A stretch of DNA of 6,541 nt from NCBI GenBank assembly GCA_003562535.1, contig PWUP01000358.1, positions 1 to 6,541 on the forward strand, written 5' to 3'. The position numbers and the translations under genes were made by a program. Shown here in pieces: positions 1 to 6,541 of this stretch. Below the pieces are notes generated by a model. The model was not told the DNA's origin, ran no database searches, and worked only from the letters and a program-made list of their open reading frames with translations. Position 1 is the first letter of the stretch. Every line of letters starts with the position of its first letter. This DNA comes from Gammaproteobacteria bacterium (GTDB lineage: Bacteria > Pseudomonadota > Gammaproteobacteria > Competibacterales > Competibacteraceae).

Positions 1-1505
1 CGCACAATCAGGCTTAAATCCACATAGCCGTGATCGACTTCGGTTTCTGAGACCATCATGTAGATGCGGTCATTGAACAGCACGGTCATGAAAGCGACTT
101 TCAGCAATAGTTCATTGCTCCAGCGATAGTCGCGATTGGACAGTATGGGGAAATAGCGTTGTTCGATGAATTGGCATAAGGGCGCGATCTCACCACTGAG
201 GCAAAAGTCCTGGGCGATCTGGCGCAGCTCGGCCACGTCATTGACATCCGGCAGCCACAGCTCTTGCAGCCGTTCGACATACAGTGAGCGGGCGACCAGA
301 TTAGGAATCCTCAGCACTATCTGATTAAACGCTGCGGTACCGTTCAGGGTTAAAATCCCAAAAAAGTACAGCAGTGAAGCCATAAAGGCGTCATCTTTAC
401 GCGCACTGAGCATATCGGCTAGCCCAAACCGTCGGGCTAAACGCGGGATCACGACACCCTCTGGGGTACTTAAGGCATGGGTGAGTAAGGCTTCGCCATT
501 GGGCAGTCCGGCGATATACCGCAGCTTGGCGCGATCCATCGCCAAATTATCATCGAGCATTTCTTGAGGATAGCGCTGACGAGTGTGCAGGTGTTTAAAA
601 AAATAGAGACTTAATGTGGGGTTGTAGATCCGCGCACTCTCCTGACTGGCCTGCTCATCAAAACAGTAGCCGTTATAAAACGTGCGCATGGTCTTTAAGG
701 CTTCCTCTACCGACCACGGCACACCCTCAGCGGCAAGCTGCGTCAATACAGCATGGACTTCCTCTTCGGTAAACCCACAGAGATCATTGAATTCTGAATA
801 CAGATAGATATTCTCACCGACGTTATAGCCGCTGGTAATATCGCCGAGCACAATCGGCGAGACGCCGGTGATAAACACCCGATCAATCCCTTTACCGCTG
901 GCACCCGCCTTGACGGCTTTGAACACGGTTTTGAGCAGACCTTCCCCGTACAGCAACGCCTCATAGTGGTCTTTACGCCCGCCGTGCATCAGCACTTCAT
1001 TGGCGAAATTGTCGTATTCGTCGATCAGGAGATAGATTGTATGCCCCGAAGCGCGGGTGGCAAGGAGCACCGACTCCAGCGAGGATATGGCATTGCTTGG
1101 GTGCAAGCGGATAGCATGGGTTAAATACGCGGCATACTCATCACCAAAAGCCTTCATGCGGTCGTTTAAATGTTGATGCACGGCGGCTTCAATATCGCCA
1201 ATCTCGCCTTGAGCTTTGATCAGGGAGAAATCCCAACGCAGAATCAAATACTGATTATGCAGCGGCGTGGGATTCTGCCCAATGGCTAAGCCACCAAACA
1301 ACTCAGCAAACTGATCAGCACGGTGAATATCGTAATAGTGATCCAGCATCGACAGCAGCAGGGATTTACCAAAGCGCCGAGGACGGATGAACACCAGTTG
1401 ATCGCCGCTGGCTTCCAGCAGTGGAATGCGGTCGGTGCGGTCTTGGTAGAACTGCCCGCTGCGGATGATTTTGGCGAAATCACTAATGCCGTAAGGAAAG
1501 TGCAT
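1..1505 (-). CDS. AAA-ATPase-like / PD-(D/E)XK nuclease-like protein, C-terminus cut by window edge
   Basis: The frame is open from ATG at 1505 to the left edge, giving 501 residues and no stop. The N-terminal part matches the AAA-ATPase-like family (Pfam PF09820 type): P-loop RPRRFGKS at residues 41-48, Walker B-like IYLLIDEYD at 157-165, and the family's FITGVSPI segment at 211-218. GFTEEEV follows at 244-250. Near the edge, SETEVDHGYVDL (486-497) resembles the start of the PD-(D/E)XK fold (PF08011/DUF1703 type), with acidic E and D496 as candidate site residues. The expected ExK motif would lie just beyond the window, so nuclease competence cannot be judged. The start is supported by TAGGT (1513-1517) seven bases upstream and by the family-like opening 'FPYGISDFAKII'. 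No signal peptide or membrane segment is seen. Proteins of this family are widespread, often in many copies per genome. Their function is not established; a role in defence or mobile DNA is only inferred. Family assignment is strong, function is unknown. Confidence 0.9.
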   Translation of the reverse strand, partial: MHFPYGISDFAKIIRSGQFYQDRTDRIPLLEASGDQLVFIRPRRFGKSLLLSMLDHYYDIHRADQFAELFGGLAIGQNPTPLHNQYLILRWDFSLIKAQGEIGDIEAAVHQHLNDRMKAFGDEYAAYLTHAIRLHPSNAISSLESVLLATRASGHTIYLLIDEYDNFANEVLMHGGRKDHYEALLYGEGLLKTVFKAVKAGASGKGIDRVFITGVSPIVLGDITSGYNVGENIYLYSEFNDLCGFTEEEVHAVLTQLAAEGVPWSVEEALKTMRTFYNGYCFDEQASQESARIYNPTLSLYFFKHLHTRQRYPQEMLDDNLAMDRAKLRYIAGLPNGEALLTHALSTPEGVVIPRLARRFGLADMLSARKDDAFMASLLYFFGILTLNGTAAFNQIVLRIPNLVARSLYVERLQELWLPDVNDVAELRQIAQDFCLSGEIAPLCQFIEQRYFPILSNRDYRWSNELLLKVAFMTVLFNDRIYMMVSETEVDHGYVDLSLIV

Positions 1506-1536
1506 GGCGCTGACCTATTGAAGTGAACCCAGTCTC

Positions 1537-1566
1537 AGTATAAAACGCTTGGATAGCTATTGTCCG
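1537..1566 (-). promoter_or_regulatory. Candidate sigma-70 promoter for the AAA-ATPase-like gene
   Basis: On the minus strand a TATACT box (1537-1542, five of six matches to TATAAT) lies 18 bases downstream of CGGACA (1561-1566, four of six to TTGACA). The -35 box overlaps the last codons of the VWA gene. Transcription would start near 1530, leaving a leader of about 25 bases that contains the TAGGT ribosome site. This would let the last gene be expressed separately from the genes before it. It is a match by eye only; the -35 is weak and the spacer one base long. Confidence 0.4.
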
Positions 1567-2468
1567 TACCGAAACGCCAGAGCCGCTAGGGGTAACAGCA
1601 CTACCACCAACCAAGGGCCACGATCCTTCCAGCGCAGTGCGGTGCGGTCATCCGCCGTGCCATCCCCGCCGCTGGGGGTGGCCGCTAGCAGGGCTTGAAC
1701 ATCAGCGTTGTCATGGCGCAAAGGCGCATAAACGCCACCACCGGCCTGGGCAATAGCCTGTAGGCCGGATGGGTCAACAGAACCACTCACCGCCAGCACG
1801 GAAACGCGGTGACCTTGGCGGGACAGTTCATGGGCGGTAGTCGTTGCGGCAGGTGAACCGCGATCGCTGATGACAATAATATGCCCGGCGTTAATCCCTG
1901 CTTGGCTCAGCAAAGTGTGCGCCTGGCGCAGCCCCTGTTCGGGTCGATGACCCAAGGCAGGCATTAAGTCCGGCTCTAGCACGGGTAAGAGTTGGCGAAT
2001 AGTCGCGCTGTCATACGTTAACGGCACCACGCTGAACGCCGCATCGGTGTAGACCACCAGTGCTGCTTGTTGCCCACTTGCCGCCAGTAAATCGCTGATT
2101 TTATCTTTAGCGCGTTGCAGCCGTGTCGGTTGTTGATCCGTGGCCTGCATAGAGTCATCCAAAGACAGCACCAGTACCTGCGCTGCTGGCGGAGTGTACA
2201 GGGTATGCGGATACTGTTCCCAACTCGGACCGCTGAGTGCCAGTATGGCCAGCAGTCCACTACTGCCCAGCAGCCACAAACCGCTACGCTGGTGATGGGA
2301 CGTGCCCGGCAGCAGCAAATGCGGTAGCAAATGCGCATCGCAGGCTTGTGGCCAGTCCGATCCGCGCGCTTGCCAGCGAGCATATCCCACCAACAGCACT
2401 GCCCACGGCAACAGGGCCAGCAGCCATAGCGGGCGTAGAAAGTGGAAATCAGTCAGGATGGCGAGCAT
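1557..2468 (-). CDS. BatB-type von Willebrand A domain membrane protein with altered MIDAS motif
   Basis: This 303-residue protein has two N-terminal membrane segments (about 11-29 and 62-80), a VWA domain (about 97-265) and a C-terminal membrane segment (285-300). That is the layout of Bat (aerotolerance-operon type) VWA proteins, and the length is close to usual. VWA domains bind a metal through DxSxS plus a distant T and D. Here the first motif reads S102-L-D104-D-S106; T151 (in PLTYD) and D202 (in ISDRG) are in the expected places. The acidic first position is therefore lost and an acid appears at the third. Family members are normally flanked by MoxR ATPase, DUF58, a second VWA and a TPR protein; none is next to it here. 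ATG 2468 is the earliest possible start, because an in-frame TAA lies two codons upstream; no clear ribosome site precedes it. The domain probably faces the periplasm or cytoplasm beside the inner membrane and binds a protein partner; the partner is unknown. The reading frame is intact, so it is not an obvious pseudogene. Confidence 0.85.
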   Translation of the reverse strand: MLAILTDFHFLRPLWLLALLPWAVLLVGYARWQARGSDWPQACDAHLLPHLLLPGTSHHQRSGLWLLGSSGLLAILALSGPSWEQYPHTLYTPPAAQVLVLSLDDSMQATDQQPTRLQRAKDKISDLLAASGQQAALVVYTDAAFSVVPLTYDSATIRQLLPVLEPDLMPALGHRPEQGLRQAHTLLSQAGINAGHIIVISDRGSPAATTTAHELSRQGHRVSVLAVSGSVDPSGLQAIAQAGGGVYAPLRHDNADVQALLAATPSGGDGTADDRTALRWKDRGPWLVVVLLPLAALAFRYGQ

Positions 2469-2537
2469 GGTTTAACCCGGCGATGGGTTGAGCTTACGAG
2501 AGGTCTGGGTGGTGCTCAGCGTTCAAGTGAGGGACAA

Positions 2538-3617
2538 TTAATCCGGTAAGGTGTTAATCCGGCGCACACTCTGGTGGACAAAACGCATTTTTTCCAGTAC
2601 GGCAGGCACGAGCACAAACGGATACAAATCATGTTGTCCCATACTGCGACTTAAACTGTTCATGGCGTAGGTGAGGGGCAGCCAAGCCGCCACGAGCGAC
2701 TCTAAGCGGGTTTGCTCATAGGGATCAAAATCCAAGCGCGTGTACAGGCTGGCATCATTGCCAAAGCGTGGCCAAATTTGCATACCAAAGGCATTGGCGG
2801 TTTCTAGGGTGTCAATGATGTGCAGATAATGGGTCCAGGTCTCAGCCCAATCCTCCCAAGGGTGAGTGCTGGCATAGGCGCTAATAAAGCGGTCACGCCA
2901 ATCAGAGGGCGGCCCTTGGGTGTAGTGTCGGTCTAAGGCTTGGTTATAGTCGAGCTGTTCATGACCAAAGTGCTGGCGAAACTGGGCTAACCACTCGCCA
3001 TCGCGAGCTAACCATTCCCAGTAATAATGCCCGCTTTCATGGCGAAAATGTCCAAGTAAAGTACGGTAAGGCTCAGCCATGGTCAGACGCTGGCGTTCGC
3101 GCTCAACATCGTCGGCCTCCGCGACATTAATAGTGATCAAGCCTTGAGCATGACCGGTCATGACCTGCGCCGATTCGCGAAACGCTCCCCCATCATTGGC
3201 TAAGAAGTCAAAAATCAACCCAATATCCGGTTGCTTAAAACGGCTGACCACGGGTAAATTCAGCCGTAACAAGGCGTAGATCAGCCGGTGTTTAGCCCGC
3301 TCCAGCTTGTGCCAGTCGTTCAGATGGTGCGGTACACTCAGATCAGGAATCGTGCGATTCAATTGACAGGCCAGACAGAAGGCATCGCCCGAGTCTGCCG
3401 GTACCAGCCAGTTACAAACCCCGTACTGGGAATTGGCACAGAAGCGATAATGGGGCTGGGGGGCATTAAACCCATGCCAGTGGTCACCGCCGGCATGACT
3501 TAAAGCCAGTAATTCACTGGATTCGGGGTCAAACCCTAGGGTCGATTGACAGCTTTCGCACAGTGTATTCTCGAAGTAAAGCAATTGTTTGCAATTTTGG
3601 CATTCAAAGAGTTTCAT
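2538..3617 (-). CDS. Zinc-ribbon / putative zinc-binding metallopeptidase
   Basis: This 359-residue soluble protein has no signal peptide or membrane segment. The N-terminal part carries eight paired cysteines, which suggests two zinc sites: C6/C9 with C20/C23, and C60/C68 with C81/C84. The rest matches the putative zinc-binding metallopeptidase family (PF15887/DUF2248-like, recognised from motif and layout). The core is H193-E-S-G-H197 within GHFRHESGHYYWE, a classic HExxH zinc site with catalytic E194. A later acidic cluster, HPWEDWAETW (252-261), is the likely source of the third ligand (E255, D256 or E259), but which one is inference. Length is normal for the family. The ATG at 3617 lies inside the end of hsdR, with AGGTG four bases upstream, so translation is probably coupled to hsdR. 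The substrate is unknown, and peptidase activity is predicted from the motif only. Confidence 0.88.
   Translation of the reverse strand: MKLFECQNCKQLLYFENTLCESCQSTLGFDPESSELLALSHAGGDHWHGFNAPQPHYRFCANSQYGVCNWLVPADSGDAFCLACQLNRTIPDLSVPHHLNDWHKLERAKHRLIYALLRLNLPVVSRFKQPDIGLIFDFLANDGGAFRESAQVMTGHAQGLITINVAEADDVERERQRLTMAEPYRTLLGHFRHESGHYYWEWLARDGEWLAQFRQHFGHEQLDYNQALDRHYTQGPPSDWRDRFISAYASTHPWEDWAETWTHYLHIIDTLETANAFGMQIWPRFGNDASLYTRLDFDPYEQTRLESLVAAWLPLTYAMNSLSRSMGQHDLYPFVLVPAVLEKMRFVHQSVRRINTLPD
3604..3617 (-). other. 14-bp overlap joining hsdR stop to metallopeptidase start
   Basis: The hsdR TGA (3604-3606) lies downstream of the metallopeptidase ATG (3615-3617) in a different frame, so the last four codons of hsdR and its stop are shared. 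Overlaps of this kind usually mean one transcript with ribosome re-use. The sequence shows the overlap directly; the coupling is inferred. Confidence 0.9.
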
Positions 3618-6541
3618 TCAACACCTGTTTTTCAAAGTCATCACACAGCTTTTCAACCAGATCTTCGGTTTCCTTGAAAAAGTAGTCACCTACCGTCTGC
3701 CGATGCAGTGCTTTATAGCGACGATAAATCTTTGCAAAGCTGTCATAAATTTCATTCTCGGAAACGTGTGACTTGATTTTCACGATTAAGCGTTTGCCCT
3801 CGTTAGACTCGCACACGAAGCGGAAAAACTCCACAAGTTTAGCTTCAAACTCCCTGATCAGTGTCCCCTTCTTGGCCTCCTGCTCATTACGCGCAGCAAT
3901 GATGGCCAAAATATCAAACTGCGCACCGTAGCCGGGTGGTACACCCTCGGCAACCTCAGTGGGTTTTTGGGGCTTGGGTTGCGAATCGTAAGCCACCACT
4001 TCAACGATGCCAATCTGGTTGTCAAAATACACCTCGATCGGGTCTTTGACCTCATTACTGCGATGTAGCGTGTTATAGAGCGTATTAAATTTCCGCCAGA
4101 AGAATAAAAAGCTCGGTTCGCTGTACTTAGCGTCCAACTCAATCACGTATTCAATGCGGTTGAGAATGGTGAAATACTGCGCCGCTTTGGCTTTGGTATC
4201 TGCGGTGCGCTGCGGATTGGCGTCGATGTATTTTTTCAGGCTGCTTTCAAAGTCCAAATAGCTTTCTGGTGCGTCGCGCTTGGCGGCGTCCTTGTAAATA
4301 CCCATGAATACCGCAAAGAATTTGTCGTAGGTATCTGACTTTTTGAGTTCAGTCAGCAAGAGATCCAGCACTTTTTTGTCGCTAAACGGGTCAAAATCGC
4401 TCACCACCACATCCGAGAAATGCTCGAAGGCGTCCTTAATGTTGTGCACGTTGACGTTGTTGTAAGAAAAATCAATGATTTTGCAGTCATTTTTGTATTT
4501 TGTGGTGCGGTTCACGCGAGAAATGGTTTGGATGGCGCTAATGCCCTTGATTTCTTTGTCTAAAAATAAGGTGTGTAATTTCTTCTCATCAAAGCCGGTC
4601 TGCAATTTGGCGACCACAATCATCAAGCCATTTTTCTTGAGTGCGAAACTCTCCAGCACCTTGTCTTCGGTGAGCCCTCCATTGAGTCCGGTGGCGCTTT
4701 GTTCATCTTGGTTGCTGGAATATACGATATGGATCGGTGCGTCGGCGTATTTTGCGTATTTGGGTTCTTTCACCAGTTGGTTAACGTATTGTGTCACCGC
4801 GCTGTGATAAGCAATGGCGGCTTTGATGGAGTAAACGGCCAGCATCGCTTTACCCGTACCGCGAATCTGCCGGTACACGTCCTTAACCAACAGATCGGCG
4901 ACATACTGAGCGATGGCATCAATACGTTCACGGTTTTCATAGATCTGCTTTTTTTGGGCATCCTTGTATTCTTGCTCGGTAAACCCTTCGAGCGGATTGC
5001 TGGGTAAATCAAACAGCATTTTGGACGCTACAGGCACAATGTTTTTCAGCGGGTTGAGGATGAAGCCATCCTCGATGGCTTCTTTCATGGTGTAGCTGTC
5101 AAAGGGTCGCCAGAGTTTCTCGCTTTCGGCATAACCACTGAACTCGCCAAAACGCGCTAGGGTATGGTCATCGGGCGTGGCGGTAAAGCCGATGATCAGG
5201 TTCTTCTTGGTGGCTTTTCCGGCATAGGTCGCGCTGTCGAATGGGCTTTGTAGCTCGTCAAAAATGCTCACCATCTCTTCATGCTGGTCGCCACTATTGG
5301 AGCGGTGGATCTCGTCAATCAGGAATACAATGCGCATACCCGCCAGTTTTTTCAGCACTTCTGCGTCGAGCATGTCGCGCACTGCGCCAAATTTCTGCAA
5401 ATTGACAATCACCAAGCGGGTGTCCGATGCCAGCGCTTCCTGAAAGGTCTTTTTATTGGTGGCTTCCATCACCATGCGTTTGTCGATGTTCATGTTCAGC
5501 ATGAGCGAATCAATTTGGCTGCGCAGCTGCAGGCGGTCTACGACAATCATAATTTTGTCGTACACATACTGCGGTTTGCCGTTGGCATCGGGGCGGCGCA
5601 AGTCTTTGAGCTGCAAGGCTGACCAGCCTATGATGTTGGATTTACCAAATCCAGCGGCGTATTGCATCAGCAGGGAATAGACATTTTTATTATTGGAGTA
5701 GGCTCTGCGCTTTGCCAGCAGCTCTTTTTTCTTGGCCTCAGACACACCCATCAACTGCTTTTCTAATAGTTTTTCAAAATAGTCAGGTTCTTGTTCGTGC
5801 GCTAAAAATTCATCTATTTTAGCCATGATCTTATCGGTGCCGAATTTCTGTTTCGGGCGCGGTGAAATTAAGTGGCCTGGTTCGTTTTTAACGTCTTTGA
5901 CGCCTTTGTGGATATACACATCCCGTTGGATAAAGTTGTAATACAGGATTTCTTTTTCAATCATCAATGTGCTGTATAAGGCGGTAAACAGCTCTTTGAG
6001 TTTGTCTTTTTTGTCGGCCTCGGGTTTGAGCAAGGGGTAGAGCTTGAAAACGCGGTGGACTTTTTTCTCTAGGTCTTCGCGGTCGAATTTGCCTTCGCGG
6101 CAGGTGGCCAGACATTCGTCAAAGTAATCGGCAATGGTGCGGATGACATAGGTTTCGCCAATGTCGGTGGTGCTGATGTGAATGGCGCTCTCGAAGATTT
6201 TGAGGAAGTCTTTGCGCAGGTTGTGTTTTTCTTTGTCGCTCAGCAGGGTATTGCTGTCGATGTGCTGGTGATACGCCTTAACCGCTGCAAAGTAGTCTTT
6301 CAGCACTTTGCCGCGCCCGTTCTTGTAAGCCGTCTGGCTGGTGTAGTTGCTTTTTAATTCGCTGTAGCCGAGGTAAATGCCGTTTACAAACATCACCAGA
6401 TCGGGGCGAAAGGAAAAAATCTGAGTGCCTTGGTAGTTGAACTTATACGGCAGTTCTTGCACCACTGAAAAAATATTTTCCTCAAACAGGTCATTGCCGT
6501 GGATCACGCTGTCACTGGTGTAAAACAGATGCAGTTTAATA
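3604..6541 (-). CDS. hsdR: Type I restriction enzyme R subunit (HsdR), N-terminus beyond the window
   Basis: HsdR is the ATP-driven translocase and nuclease subunit of type I restriction complexes (HsdR2-HsdM2-HsdS). It pulls unmethylated DNA past the bound complex and cuts it at a distance. The frame is open to the right edge. GTG at 6507 is not a credible start, because eleven more sense codons precede it and the nuclease domain has already begun. Numbering from that GTG, the nuclease motif is RPD36 followed by E50-L-K52. Helicase motif I is AAGFGKS (284-290), Ia IVVDR (321-325), II D398-E-I-H, III FTATP (441-445), V TGFD (637-640) and VI QTISRVNR (660-667). The C-terminal part, to 967, is helical with no known catalytic motif. 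The visible length is 978 residues; full family members are about 1,000 or a little more, so only a short N-terminal stretch is missing. hsdM and hsdS should lie upstream. All catalytic motifs seen are intact, so the subunit looks functional. Confidence 0.95.
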   Translation of the reverse strand, partial: IKLHLFYTSDSVIHGNDLFEENIFSVVQELPYKFNYQGTQIFSFRPDLVMFVNGIYLGYSELKSNYTSQTAYKNGRGKVLKDYFAAVKAYHQHIDSNTLLSDKEKHNLRKDFLKIFESAIHISTTDIGETYVIRTIADYFDECLATCREGKFDREDLEKKVHRVFKLYPLLKPEADKKDKLKELFTALYSTLMIEKEILYYNFIQRDVYIHKGVKDVKNEPGHLISPRPKQKFGTDKIMAKIDEFLAHEQEPDYFEKLLEKQLMGVSEAKKKELLAKRRAYSNNKNVYSLLMQYAAGFGKSNIIGWSALQLKDLRRPDANGKPQYVYDKIMIVVDRLQLRSQIDSLMLNMNIDKRMVMEATNKKTFQEALASDTRLVIVNLQKFGAVRDMLDAEVLKKLAGMRIVFLIDEIHRSNSGDQHEEMVSIFDELQSPFDSATYAGKATKKNLIIGFTATPDDHTLARFGEFSGYAESEKLWRPFDSYTMKEAIEDGFILNPLKNIVPVASKMLFDLPSNPLEGFTEQEYKDAQKKQIYENRERIDAIAQYVADLLVKDVYRQIRGTGKAMLAVYSIKAAIAYHSAVTQYVNQLVKEPKYAKYADAPIHIVYSSNQDEQSATGLNGGLTEDKVLESFALKKNGLMIVVAKLQTGFDEKKLHTLFLDKEIKGISAIQTISRVNRTTKYKNDCKIIDFSYNNVNVHNIKDAFEHFSDVVVSDFDPFSDKKVLDLLLTELKKSDTYDKFFAVFMGIYKDAAKRDAPESYLDFESSLKKYIDANPQRTADTKAKAAQYFTILNRIEYVIELDAKYSEPSFLFFWRKFNTLYNTLHRSNEVKDPIEVYFDNQIGIVEVVAYDSQPKPQKPTEVAEGVPPGYGAQFDILAIIAARNEQEAKKGTLIREFEAKLVEFFRFVCESNEGKRLIVKIKSHVSENEIYDSFAKIYRRYKALHRQTVGDYFFKETEDLVEKLCDDFEKQVLNETL
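3622..3626 (-). promoter_or_regulatory. Ribosome binding site of the metallopeptidase gene, inside hsdR
   Basis: The minus strand reads AGGTG, four bases before ATG 3617. It matches the 3' half of the consensus Shine-Dalgarno AGGAGGTG, so the short spacing is acceptable. It lies in hsdR codons and supports ATG 3617 as the start, as does the CxxC motif only five residues in. Confidence 0.6.

Noticed and set aside
743..964. 73-codon minus-strand open frame within the AAA-ATPase-like gene
   Set aside because: It overlaps the real gene in another frame, and its cysteine- and arginine-rich sequence is typical of a shadow frame.
2018..2383. 121-codon minus-strand frame inside the VWA gene, considered as evidence of a frameshift
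   Set aside because: The VWA frame is continuous with all its domains in order; the alternative frame has no family sequence.
2474..2489. Small inverted repeat AACCC-N6-GGGTT just before the VWA start, considered as a terminator
   Set aside because: The stem is only 5 bp and no T-run follows on the minus strand. It could slightly hinder ribosome access but is too weak to annotate.
2469..2537. Short open stretch before the VWA gene ending in NPSPG and a stop, considered as the remnant of a lost upstream bat gene
   Set aside because: Only about 16 codons are open before another stop, with no recognisable family sequence.
3149..3162. Perfect 14-bp palindrome CATGACCGGTCATG inside the metallopeptidase gene
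   Set aside because: About 0.4 such palindromes are expected by chance in a window this size, and it lies in well-conserved coding sequence (residues VMTGH).
5281..5622. 113-codon plus-strand open frame opposite hsdR
   Set aside because: It lies fully antisense to conserved helicase motifs, has no ribosome site I can see and no recognisable domain; it is a coding shadow.

Overview
The window holds four genes, all on the minus strand, so transcription runs from right to left. No RNA gene, insertion sequence, CRISPR array or recombination site is visible. The organism is most likely a gammaproteobacterium. The main reason is that the von Willebrand A (VWA) protein starts and ends like gammaproteobacterial BatB-type proteins, with 'FHFLRPLWLLALLP' near the N-terminus and a final 'GPWLVVVLLPLAALAFR' membrane segment. 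I cannot name a genus.

In transcription order the genes are: (1) 6541 to 3604, the motor and nuclease subunit (HsdR) of a type I restriction enzyme, with its N-terminus beyond the right edge. (2) 3617 to 2538, a cytosolic double zinc-ribbon protein with an HExxH zinc-metallopeptidase core, whose start overlaps the hsdR stop by 14 bp. (3) 2468 to 1557, a three-segment membrane VWA protein of the BatB type, without its usual Bat-operon partners and with an altered metal-binding motif. (4) 1505 to 1, an AAA-ATPase-like protein running into a PD-(D/E)XK nuclease-like domain, cut by the left edge.

The gaps are short: a 14-bp overlap, then 69 and 51 bases. The first two genes look translationally coupled. 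The last gene has its own plausible sigma-70 promoter at the end of the VWA gene. No stretch over 300 bases lacks a gene.

HsdR works with HsdM and HsdS, whose genes would be expected upstream, outside the window. The other three genes are not known parts of a type I system. The neighbourhood reads as an accessory or defence-type locus placed against leftover housekeeping-type genes. A joint function for all four is speculation. The best leads are the hsdR-metallopeptidase coupling and the orphan VWA protein with its SxDxS motif.
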